Shown here: piece after piece, positions 24,058 through 31,551 of the stretch
Numbering within the stretch: the first letter of the stretch is position 1
Layout of the letters: every line of letters starts with the position of its first letter
Assembly: GCA_001942185.1 (NCBI GenBank)
Contig: MKJV01000138.1
Span: forward strand, 1 to 32,648
DNA length: 32,648 nucleotides
Direction of reading: 5' to 3'
Origin: Pseudonocardia sp. CNS-004
GTDB taxonomy: Bacteria > Actinomycetota > Actinomycetes > Mycobacteriales > Pseudonocardiaceae
Made by a program: the position numbers and the translations under genes
The notes under the pieces: model-generated
Databases searched by the model: none
What the model saw: the letters and a program-made list of their open reading frames with translations, nothing else
What the model was told of the DNA's origin: nothing

Positions 24058-24431
24058 ATGGCAGCCACCCGCATCACCGACGTCACCACGGTGGGGGTCC
24101 CGGTGCGCGACCAGGACGCCGCGCTCGCGTTCTACGTCGGCACGCTCGGCTTCGAGAAGCGCCTCGACGGCCCGTTCGGCGGCGGGCGGTGGTTGACCGT
24201 CGCACCGGCCGGGGCGAGCACCTCGATCGCACTGGTCACGGGCGAGGACGTCGGCGTGGACACGGCATCCGCCTCGGCACTGCCGACGCGGCGGCCGACC
24301 ACCAGCACCTGCGCGCCGCGGGTGTCGACACCGACCCGGAGGTCCTGCGCCTCCCGGGGGTGCCGCCGATGTTCACCTTCCGCGACGCCGACGGGAACAC
24401 GCTGGTGGTGGTCGAGATAATGGAGCCATGA
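24058..24431 (+). CDS. VOC-family (glyoxalase-like) protein (frameshifted as read)
   Basis: Small metal-dependent vicinal-oxygen-chelate protein, about 124 residues after repair. The first half has TTVGVPVRDQDAALAFYVGT then LGFEKRLD, and WLTVAPAGASTSIALV; the second has LRAAGVDTDPEVL and MFTFRDADGNTLVVVEIMEP, where the final E is the usual metal ligand. One base appears lost near 24261. A GGAGGA ribosome site precedes the ATG. Its stop overlaps the trpE ATG (ATGA), so it is translationally coupled to tryptophan synthesis, which is unusual. The substrate cannot be told; enzymes of this superfamily include glyoxalases, dioxygenases and resistance proteins. Confidence 0.87.
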
Positions 24432-26074
24432 CCGTCACACAGCCGACAGGCGCCTCCGGCGCAGCGCCGGCAGGCGCCCTCGGCACGGTCACCCCCAGCC
24501 GCGAGGAGTTCCGCGCGCTGGCCGCGGGTCACCGGGTGATCCCGGTGACCCGGCGGCTGCTCGCCGACGACGAGACCCCGCTCGGGGTCTACCGCAAGCT
24601 GGCCGGTGACCGGCCCGGCACGTTCCTGTTCGAGTCCGCGGAGAACGGGCGGTCGTGGTCGCGATGGTCGTTCGTCGGGGCCCGCAGCCGGGCCACGCTC
24701 ACGGCCGTCGACGGCGAGCTGGTGTGGACCGGTGAGGTGCCGGTGGGCCTGCCCACGTCGGGCGACCCGCTCGCCGCGCTGCGTACGGTGGTGGAGGAGC
24801 TTTCCAGCGAGCGGCTGCCGGGGCTGCCGCCGCTCACCGGCGGGATGGTCGGCTACCTCGGCTACGACGTGGTGCGGCGGCTGGAGCGGCTGCCCGAGCT
24901 GGCCGTCGACGACCTGCGGGTCCCCGAACTGGTGATGCTCCTGGCCACCGACCTCGCCGCGGTCGACCACCACGAGGGCACGGTCACCCTGATCGCCAAC
25001 GCGATCAACTGGGACGCCACGGACGAGCGGGTGGACGAGGCCTACGACGACGCCGTCGCCCGGCTGGACCGCATGACGGCCGACCTGGCCGCGCCCGCCC
25101 CGTCCACGGTGGCGGTGTTCCGGCCGGTGGAGCCGCGGTTCACCCGCCGCCGTTCGGCGCCGGAGCACCACGCGGCCGTCGAGGAGGCGAAGGAGCAGAT
25201 CCGCGCGGGCGAGGCGTTCCAGGTGGTGGTGTCGCAGCGGTTCGAGACCGACTGCAGCGCCGACCCGCTCGACGTCTACCGGGTGCTGCGGGCCACCAAC
25301 CCGAGCCCGTACATGTACCTGCTGCGGCTGGAGTCGGCGGCCGGTGAACGCTTCGACATCGTCGGTTCCAGTCCGGAGGCGCTGGTCACGGTGCGGGACG
25401 GCGTGGCCACCACGCACCCGATCGCCGGCACCCGCTGGCGGGGCGCCGACGAGGAGGAGGACCTGCTGCTGGAGAAGGAGCTGCGCACCGACGAGAAGGA
25501 GCGTGCCGAGCACGTCATGCTCGTCGACCTCGGGCGCAACGACTTGGGCCGGGTCTGCGAGCCCGGCACGGTGAAGGTCCACAGCTTCTTCGCCGTGGAG
25601 CGCTACAGCCACGTCATGCACCTGGTGTCGACGGTCACCGGGCAGCTGCGCGAGGACCGGATCGCGTTCGACGCGGTCACGGCCTGCTTCCCGGCGGGCA
25701 CGCTGTCCGGGGCGCCGAAGCCGCGGGCCATGGAGATCATCGAGGAGCTGGAGCCCACGCGGCGCGGGCTCTACGGCGGGATCGTCGGCTACCTCGACTT
25801 CGCGGGCGACGCCGACACGGCGATCGCGATCCGCACGGCGCTGGTCCGCGACGGGGTGGCGTACGTGCAGGCGGGCGGGGGGATCGTGGCCGACTCCGAC
25901 CCGGTCGCCGAGGACGCGGAGTGCCTAAACAAGGCGCGGGCGGTGCTGTCGGCGGTGGCGACGGCGGCGACGCTCGCGGAGCCTGGCGTGGACACACCCG
26001 CGGAGGCGGCCCCTCCGGCGCCGCAGCCGGTCGCGGCACCCGGGCCGGGGTCGGCGTCCACCACTCCGAGGTGA
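24428..26074 (+). CDS. trpE: Anthranilate synthase component I
   Basis: Converts chorismate to anthranilate, using ammonia from a TrpG subunit not encoded in this window. The 548-residue protein is intact. The N-terminal part has FLFESAENGRSWSRWSFVG, the LLES-like region that binds tryptophan for feedback inhibition, and GGMVGYLGYDVVRRLERLP. The catalytic part has GEAFQVVVSQRFE, NPSPYMYLLRLES, IVGSSPEALVTV, HPIAGTRWRG, EHVMLVDLGRNDLGRVC, CFPAGTLSGAPKPRAMEII and YVQAGGGIVADSDP. A Pro/Ala-rich tail of about 35 residues is extra. ATG at 24428 overlaps the VOC stop, and its TGA overlaps the GTG of the next gene. Confidence 0.97.
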   Translation: MTVTQPTGASGAAPAGALGTVTPSREEFRALAAGHRVIPVTRRLLADDETPLGVYRKLAGDRPGTFLFESAENGRSWSRWSFVGARSRATLTAVDGELVWTGEVPVGLPTSGDPLAALRTVVEELSSERLPGLPPLTGGMVGYLGYDVVRRLERLPELAVDDLRVPELVMLLATDLAAVDHHEGTVTLIANAINWDATDERVDEAYDDAVARLDRMTADLAAPAPSTVAVFRPVEPRFTRRRSAPEHHAAVEEAKEQIRAGEAFQVVVSQRFETDCSADPLDVYRVLRATNPSPYMYLLRLESAAGERFDIVGSSPEALVTVRDGVATTHPIAGTRWRGADEEEDLLLEKELRTDEKERAEHVMLVDLGRNDLGRVCEPGTVKVHSFFAVERYSHVMHLVSTVTGQLREDRIAFDAVTACFPAGTLSGAPKPRAMEIIEELEPTRRGLYGGIVGYLDFAGDADTAIAIRTALVRDGVAYVQAGGGIVADSDPVAEDAECLNKARAVLSAVATAATLAEPGVDTPAEAAPPAPQPVAAPGPGSASTTPR

Positions 26075-26706
26075 CCACTCGAGGGCCCGCAAGCCCGCCG
26101 GAGCGAAGCGGAGGCCGATCAGCACGATCGGTGGGGGTGACGTGTGCGGGTCTGGCCCTGTCGGCCGTGCTGTTGTGGGCGGGGTCGGCCGCGGTCTGGT
26201 ACCGGGGTGGGCCGGACGTGTCCGGTGCGCCGCCCGTGGAGCTGACGGGTGCGCAGGCGGCGCCATGGCTGGGCGGCACGGCGTTGCTGGCGCTGGCCGG
26301 GGTGGCGGGTGTGGTGGCCACCGGTGGTGTGCTGCGCAGGCTCGTGGGGGTGTTGCTCGGGCTGGTCGGGCTCGGGGTGGCCGGGTTCGGGCTGCGTGCG
26401 CAGTTCGGGGGCCCGCCCGGTGAGCTGCGCGGACCCGCGGAGGTGACGGTTGCGCCGCTGCTCGCGGTGGCCGGTGGGCTCGTGCTGCTCGCGGTGGGGA
26501 TCGTCGTGGTACTGCGGGAACGGGGGCTGGCGCGGCTCGGGGCCCGTTACGCCGCGCCGGGGGAGCGGCGGGTGCAGCGCGACCCGGACCGGACCGCGTG
26601 GGACGAGCTCGACGAGGGCCGGGACCCGACGGCCGACCCCCCTGCCGTGCCGCCGGGCGACCCGGGGGACGATCCTGGCGACGGGCCGCGAAGTGCGGCT
26701 GTCTAG
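26071..26706 (+). CDS. Trp-operon-associated membrane protein (TIGR02234/PF09534 type)
   Basis: A 211-residue membrane protein found next to trp genes across actinobacteria (Rv1610 in M. tuberculosis). Four hydrophobic segments are clear: VTCAGLALSAVLLWAGSAAV, WLGGTALLALAGVAGVVAT, LVGVLLGLVGLGVAGFGL and APLLAVAGGLVLLAVGIVVV, followed by a charged cytoplasmic tail rich in Asp and Pro (EGRDPTADPPAVPPGDPGDD). The function is unknown. GTG at 26071 overlaps the trpE stop (GTGA). It lies between trpE and trpC as in mycobacteria, which makes the family assignment fairly safe. Confidence 0.85.
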   Translation: MTTRGPASPPERSGGRSARSVGVTCAGLALSAVLLWAGSAAVWYRGGPDVSGAPPVELTGAQAAPWLGGTALLALAGVAGVVATGGVLRRLVGVLLGLVGLGVAGFGLRAQFGGPPGELRGPAEVTVAPLLAVAGGLVLLAVGIVVVLRERGLARLGARYAAPGERRVQRDPDRTAWDELDEGRDPTADPPAVPPGDPGDDPGDGPRSAAV

Positions 26707-26749
26707 CATGATTCGCGCCCGACCCTATCCGGAGAGGAGGACAGCTGCG

Positions 26750-27573
26750 ATGACGAACGGCGGCGCCAGTGTCCTCGATTCCATCGTGGACGGTGTCAGG
26801 GCCGATCTCGCGGTGCGCGAGGCGCAGGTCGACTTCGCGGAGATCAAGCGGCGCGCGGCCGCGGCCGCGCCCCCGCGGGACGTGATGGCCGCGTTCCGCG
26901 CACCGGGGATCGGTGTGATCGCCGAGGTGAAGCGGCGGAGCCCGTCGAAGGGCGACCTGGCCGACATCGCCGACCCGGCGGAGCTGGCCGCGTCCTACGC
27001 CGACAACGGTGCGCGGGTGATCAGCGTGCTGACGGAGGGGCGGCGCTTCGGCGGGTCCCTCGCCGATCTCGCGGCGGTGCGCGCGGTGGTCGACGTGCCG
27101 GTGCTGCGCAAGGACTTCGTGGTGAGCCCGTACCAGGTGCACGAGGCGAGGGCCTTCGGAGCCGACCTGGTGCTGCTGATCGTCGCCGCGCTGGAGCAGA
27201 ACGCGCTCGACGCGCTGCTCGATCGCGTCGAGTCGCTCGGGATGACCGCGCTGGTCGAGGTGCACACCGAGGAGGAGGCCGACCGCGCGCTGGAGGCGGG
27301 CGCAAGGTGATCGGGGTGAACGCGCGCAACCTGCACACGCTCGAGGTCGACCGCACCATCTTCGGGCGGATCGCGCCCGGCCTGCCCATCGACGTGATGC
27401 GGGTGGCGGAGTCGGGGGTGCGCGGTCCCGGCGACCTGCTCACCTACGCCGGGTGGGGCGCCGATGCGGTGCTCGTCGGCGAGGGCCTCGTCACCAGTGG
27501 CGACCCGGGTGGCGCGGTGCGCGGCCTGGTGGCTGCAGGCTTCCACCCGTCGTGTTCGAGAATGGTCCGGTGA
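26750..27573 (+). CDS. trpC: Indole-3-glycerol-phosphate synthase (frameshifted as read)
   Basis: (Beta/alpha)8 enzyme closing the indole ring from CdRP. Repaired length is 274 residues. Family motifs: VLDSIVDGVRADLAVREAQV, FRAPGIGVIAEVKRRSPSKG (catalytic lysine in the KRRSPSKG stretch), ISVLTEGRRFGGSLADL, VPVLRKDFVVSPYQVHEARA, ADLVLLIVAAL, ALVEVHTEEEADRAL, IGVNARNLHTLEVD, VAESGVRGPGDL and AVLVGEGLV. A C appears lost near 27303 (GA then KVIGVN). ATG at 26750 has a strong GGAGAGGAGG at 26731-26740; an in-frame ATG at 26708 lies before that site and is unlikely. It is monofunctional, without a TrpF domain. Its TGA overlaps the trpB GTG. Confidence 0.95.
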
Positions 27574-28876
27574 GTACGAAAAGCAGGGCGAGCGACGGGA
27601 TCGCGCACCCGTCGGACCACGAGCCGGACGAGCGGGGCCACTTCGGCCGCTACGGTGGCCGGTTCGTGCCCGAGGCGTTGATCGCGGCCCTCGACGAGCT
27701 CACCACCGTGTACGACAAGGCGCGCGGCGACCGGGAGTTCCTCGACGAGCTCGACCGCCTGCACCGCGACTACACCGGCAGGCCGTCGCCGTTGACCGAT
27801 GCGCCGCGGCTGGGTGAGCACGCGGGCGGTGCGCGGATCCTGCTCAAGCGCGAGGACCTCAACCACACCGGCTCACACAAGATCAACAACGTGCTGGGCC
27901 AGGCGCTGCTCACCAAGCGGATGGGCAAGAAGCGCGTGATCGCCGAGACGGGTGCGGGCCAGCACGGCGTGGCCACCGCCACGGCCTGCGCGCTGCTGGG
28001 CCTGGAGTGCGTCGTCTACATGGGCGAGGTCGACACCGAGCGCCAGGCGCTCAACGTCGCCCGGATGCGGCTGCTCGGCGCGAAGGTGGTGCCGGTCAAG
28101 TCGGGTTCCCGCACGCTCAAGGACGCGATCAACGAGGCGCTGCGCGACTGGGTCACCAACGTCGACGAGACGCACTACCTGCTCGGCACGGCGGCGGGCC
28201 CGCACCCGTTCCCCACGATGGTGCGCGACCTGCACCGCATCATCGGGCTGGAGGCCCGCGAGCAGGTGCTGGAGCGGGTCGGCAGGCTGCCCGACGTGGT
28301 GGCCGCGTGCGTCGGGGGCGGCTCCAACGCGATCGGGATCTTCCACGCGTTCATCGACGACCCCGGGGTGCGGCTCGTCGGCTTCGAGCCGGGCGGCGAC
28401 GGCGTGTCCACCGGCAGGCACGGCGCCACCCTCACGGCGGGTTCGCCGGGCGCGCTGCACGGCGCGCTGTCCTACCTGCTGCAGGACGACGACGGGCAGA
28501 CCATCGAGTCGCACTCGATCTCCGCGGGGCTGGACTACCCGGCGTCGGGCCCGAGCACGCGCTGCTCAAGGACCTGGGGCGCGCCGAGTACCGCCCGATC
28601 ACCGATGCCGAGGCGATGGACGCGTTCGCGCTGCTCTCGCGCACCGAGGGGATCATCCCGGCCATCGAGTCGGCCCACGCCGTCGCGGGTGCGTTGCGCC
28701 TGGGCCAGGAGCTCGGGCCCGACGCGGTGATCCTCGTGAACCTGTCCGGGCGCGGGGACAAGGACGTCGACACGGCCGCCAAGTGGTTCGGCATGATCGC
28801 CGACGAGGAGAGTGCCGAGGAGGCGAGCGGCACCGCGATCGCGGAAGCCAGCCTGACGGAGGGGCCCCCGCGATGA
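27570..28876 (+). CDS. trpB: Tryptophan synthase beta chain (frameshifted as read)
   Basis: PLP enzyme joining indole and serine to tryptophan. Repaired length is 435 residues. The PLP lysine is K104 in LNHTGSHKINNVLGQAL; other marks are GRYGGRFVPEALIAALDEL, ETGAGQHGVATATACALLGL, YMGEVDTERQALNVARM, GGGSNAIGIFHAF (phosphate loop), SISAGLDYPG and LVNLSGRGDKDVDT. One G appears lost near 28549 inside LDYPGVGPEHALLKD. GTG at 27570 overlaps the trpC stop, and its TGA overlaps the trpA ATG. Together with TrpA it forms the channelled synthase. Confidence 0.96.
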
Positions 28877-29667
28877 GTGGCGTTCAACAGATCTTCGAGG
28901 GTGCGCGCGCCGAGGGCCGGGGTGCCCTCGTCGGCTACCTGCCGGCCGGCTACCCCACCGTCGACGGTTCGGTCGAGCTGCTCTCCGCGATGGTCGAGGG
29001 TGGCTGCGACCTGCTCGAGGTCGGGATCCCGTACTCGGACCCGGTGATGGACGGCCCCACGATCCAGGCCGCGGCCGACACCGCGCTGCGCGCCGGTTTC
29101 CGGCTGCGCGACGTGCTGTCGGTCGTGGAGCGGGTCTCCGCGGCGGGCGGGCGCGCGGTCGTGATGACCTACTACAACCCGGTGCTGCGCTACGGCGTCG
29201 ACGCGTTCGCCCGCGACCTGGCCGCGGCGGGCGGGCTCGGTGTGATCACCCCCGACCTGATCCCCGACGAGGCCGACGAGTGGCTCGCCGCCTCCGACGC
29301 CCACGGCCTCGACCGGATCTTCCTGGTCGCCCCGTCGTCCACCGAGGAGCGGATCGCCACCACCGCGGCCGCCACCCGCGGGTTCCTCTACGCCACCTCC
29401 ACGATGGGCGTCACGGGCGCGCGGGACGCCGTCGCGACCGCCGCCCCGGGGCTCGTGGCCCGCTGCCGCGCCCACACGGCGCTGCCCATCGGGGTCGGCC
29501 TGGGCGTGCGCTCCGCCGACCAGGCCGCGGAGGTCGCCGGATTCGCCGACGGTGTGATCGTCGGCTCGGCGTTCGTCACGGCCGCGGAGACGGGCGGGGC
29601 CGGCGGGGTCCGCGCACTCGCCGCAGAGCTCGCGGGCGGCGTCCGCCGCGCCCCGGCCCCGGCCTGA
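28873..29667 (+). CDS. trpA: Tryptophan synthase alpha chain
   Basis: Cleaves indole-3-glycerol phosphate to indole and glyceraldehyde 3-phosphate, feeding TrpB. The 264-residue protein is intact. Catalytic residues are E49 in CDLLEVGIPYSDP and D60 in PVMDGPTIQAA, the same numbers as in Salmonella TrpA. Other signatures are GYLPAGYPTVDGSVELL, VVMTYYNPVLRYGVDAF, GVITPDLIPDEADEWL, FLYATSTMGVTGAR and PIGVGLGVRSADQAAEVAGF with ADGVIVGSAFV. ATG at 28873 overlaps the trpB stop. It ends the trp operon; a repeat-rich region with strong hairpins follows. Confidence 0.97.
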   Translation: MSGVQQIFEGARAEGRGALVGYLPAGYPTVDGSVELLSAMVEGGCDLLEVGIPYSDPVMDGPTIQAAADTALRAGFRLRDVLSVVERVSAAGGRAVVMTYYNPVLRYGVDAFARDLAAAGGLGVITPDLIPDEADEWLAASDAHGLDRIFLVAPSSTEERIATTAAATRGFLYATSTMGVTGARDAVATAAPGLVARCRAHTALPIGVGLGVRSADQAAEVAGFADGVIVGSAFVTAAETGGAGGVRALAAELAGGVRRAPAPA

Positions 29668-29694
29668 CCCCCGCGACCCCGCGTATCCGGACCG

Positions 29695-29799
29695 CGACTC
29701 ACACGCACCCACGGCGCGACTCGCGGAACGTGGGGCTCACCACCCCCGCGAGTCGCGGTCTACGTGTACGCGAGTCGCGGTGTGAGTGCGCGTGAGTCG
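29695..29799. repeat. REPIN-like inverted pair of 31-bp repeats between trpA and lgt
   Basis: The copy at 29695-29725 and an inverted copy at 29769-29799 match at 27 of 31 positions. A partial inverted copy at 29746-29757 forms, with 29715-29726, a perfect 12-bp stem (CGCGACTCGCGG against CCGCGAGTCGCG) around a 19-base loop. The whole can fold in several ways and may also terminate trpA transcription. A solo copy lies at 19459-19489. Confidence 0.7.
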
Positions 29800-29805
29800 G
29801 GGCGA

Positions 29806-29811
29806 TACCGT
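29806..29811 (+). promoter_or_regulatory. Putative -10 box of lgt
   Basis: TACCGT ends 6 bases before the GTG at 29818, directly after the inverted repeat region, fitting the leaderless pattern of this window. Confidence 0.45.
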
Positions 29812-29817
29812 GGCAGC

Positions 29818-30921
29818 GTGAGTCCTGCTGTCGTCAGTCCCGTCGTTAGCGCAGTGCTGGCGAACATCCCGAGTCCCGACCGCGGTGTCTGGATGCTCGG
29901 TCCGATCCCGATCCGGGCGTACGCGCTGTGCATCATCGCGGGCATCGTGCTGGCGGTGCTGTGGGGCGAGCGCCGGTTCGTGGCGCGCGGCGGGCAGCAG
30001 GGCGTGGTCACCGACGTCGCGGTGTTCGCGGTGCCGTTCGGGCTCGTCGGCGGCCGGCTCTACCACGTGATGACCGACTGGCAGACCTACTTCGGCCCGG
30101 GCGGGGATCCGTGGGGTGCTCCGCATCTGGGAGGGCGGCCTGGGCATCTGGGGTGCGGTCGCGCTCGGTGCCGTCGGTGCCCTCATCGGGTGCCGGCAGC
30201 GCGGTGTGCCGCTGGGGTTCTTCGCCGACGCGGTGGCGCCCGGCATCGTGGCCGCCCAGGCGGTCGGCAGGCTGGGCAACTGGTTCAACCAGGAGCTCTA
30301 CGGCGCGCCCACCACGGTGCCGTGGGCCCTGGAGATCTACGACCGGGTCGATCCCACCACCGGCCTGCCGACGCGCTCGGTGGCGTCGCGGTGGACCACA
30401 CACCGGTGGCGGTCGTGCACCCGACGTTCCTGTACGAGCTGCTGTGGAACCTCGCCGTCGCCGGCCTCGTGGTGTGGGCCGATCGCCGGTTCCGGCTGGG
30501 CCACGGCCGCGCGTTCGCGGTGTACGTCGCGGGCTACACGGCCGGCCGGTTCTGGATCGAGCAGATGCGCACCGACCACGCCACCCGCGTGTTCGGCGAC
30601 ATCCGGATCAACGTCGTGGTCTCCGTCGTCGTGTTCGTCGGGGCGGTGCTCTACCTCGCGCTGGTCCGCAAGCCGCGGGAGGTCCTGGAGGGCCCGGCGG
30701 CCGCCGATCAGGCGCCCGACGGGGGCGCCGCGGAGTCCGAACCCGCCGCTGAGCCGGCCGAGGACGCCGATACCCACGAGACCGACACCCACGAGACCGG
30801 GAAGCCGGACGCCGGGGAGCCGGACGCCGAGGAGCCGGACGCCGAGGAGCCGGACGGCGAGAAGAAGGAAGCCGGGGATCAGGAGAAGGACCCGGCCGAG
30901 GCGGGAGACCGCTCGTCATGA
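29818..30921 (+). CDS. lgt: Prolipoprotein diacylglyceryl transferase (frameshifted as read)
   Basis: Integral membrane enzyme that moves diacylglycerol from phosphatidylglycerol to the lipobox cysteine of prolipoproteins. Signatures: PIPIRAYALCIIAGIVLAVL, GLVGGRLYHVMTDWQTYF, LRIWEGGLGIWGAVALGAVG, the Lgt motif VGRLGNWFNQELYGAPT, HPTFLYELLWNLAVAGLV and GRFWIEQMRTDHA. An extra base near 30115 and a lost base near 30374 offset each other. After the last membrane segment comes an acidic, repeat-rich tail of about 85 residues, longer than in enterobacterial Lgt but common in actinobacteria. GTG at 29818 follows a TACCGT box by 6 bases. The stop overlaps the next ATG. The position after trpA matches mycobacteria. 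Confidence 0.95.
   Translation: MSPAVVSPVVSAVLANIPSPDRGVWMLGPIPIRAYALCIIAGIVLAVLWGERRFVARGGQQGVVTDVAVFAVPFGLVGGRLYHVMTDWQTYFGPGGDPWGAPHLGGRPGHLGCGRARCRRCPHRVPAARCAAGVLRRRGGARHRGRPGGRQAGQLVQPGALRRAHHGAVGPGDLRPGRSHHRPADALGGVAVDHTPVAVVHPTFLYELLWNLAVAGLVVWADRRFRLGHGRAFAVYVAGYTAGRFWIEQMRTDHATRVFGDIRINVVVSVVVFVGAVLYLALVRKPREVLEGPAAADQAPDGGAAESEPAAEPAEDADTHETDTHETGKPDAGEPDAEEPDAEEPDGEKKEAGDQEKDPAEAGDRSS
30796..30855 (+). repeat. Four tandem 15-bp repeats in the lgt tail
   Basis: Units at 30796, 30811, 30826 and 30841, the last two identical (GCCGAGGAGCCGGAC), encode near-repeats of AEEPD. They make an acidic, probably disordered cytoplasmic tail. Such units can vary in number between strains. Confidence 0.8.
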
Positions 30922-31547
30922 CGTTCACGGGTTTCGGCGACGGCGCTGTCGAGTTCTACGACGGTCTCATCGCCGACAACTCGAAGGCCTACTGGACCGA
31001 CCAGCGGGCCGTGTACGAGGCCGACGTCCGCGCCCCGATGCAGGCCCTGCTCGCCGCGCTGGAACCGGAGTTCGGCCCGGGCAAGATCTTCCGGCCGTAC
31101 CGGGACGTGCGCTTCTCGCACGACAAGACCCCCTACAAGACCCACTGCGGCGCCACCGTCGGCCCGTTCTACGTGCAGGTCGGCAGCGACGGCCTGCTCG
31201 TCGCGGGCGGCTACTACCGGATGGCGCCCGACCAGGTCACCCGCTACCGCGCGGCCGTGGCCGAGGACCGCCGCGGCGGCGACCTCGAGAAGCGGATCGC
31301 CGCCTTCGCCGGGCTGACGCTGGCGGGGGAGACGCTCAAGACCCGCCCCCGCGGGTACGACCCGGACCACCCGCGCATCGACCTGCTGCGGCACAAGGGC
31401 CTCTACGCCTGGCGTGCCTGGGAGCCCGACGACGTGCTGCACGAGCCGGGCACCCTCGACCGGGTGGCCGCCACGTGGCGGGAGCTGCAGCCGCTCACCG
31501 ACTGGCTCGCCGACCACGTGGGGCCCAGCGAACTGCCCCGGCGGTAG
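30918..31547 (+). CDS. DUF2461 (TIGR02453) family protein
   Basis: A 209-residue protein of the TIGR02453/DUF2461 family, whose function is unknown. Family segments are visible: FYDGLIADNSKAYWTDQRAV, KIFRPYRDVRFSHDKTPYKT, HCGATVGPFYVQVGSDGLLV, GGYYRMAPDQVTRYRAAV, LKTRPRGYDPDHPRIDLLRH and KGLYAWRAWEP. No membrane segment or signal peptide is seen, so it is cytoplasmic. ATG at 30918 overlaps the lgt stop (ATGA), so it is co-translated with lgt; any functional link is unproven. The frame is intact. Confidence 0.9.
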   Translation: MTFTGFGDGAVEFYDGLIADNSKAYWTDQRAVYEADVRAPMQALLAALEPEFGPGKIFRPYRDVRFSHDKTPYKTHCGATVGPFYVQVGSDGLLVAGGYYRMAPDQVTRYRAAVAEDRRGGDLEKRIAAFAGLTLAGETLKTRPRGYDPDHPRIDLLRHKGLYAWRAWEPDDVLHEPGTLDRVAATWRELQPLTDWLADHVGPSELPRR

Positions 31548-31551
31548 GGCG

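Noticed and set aside
26708..26749. Short reading frame starting at ATG 26708 as a trp leader peptide or trpC start
   Set aside because: It has no tryptophan codons and no terminator pair, and the strong ribosome site points to ATG 26750.
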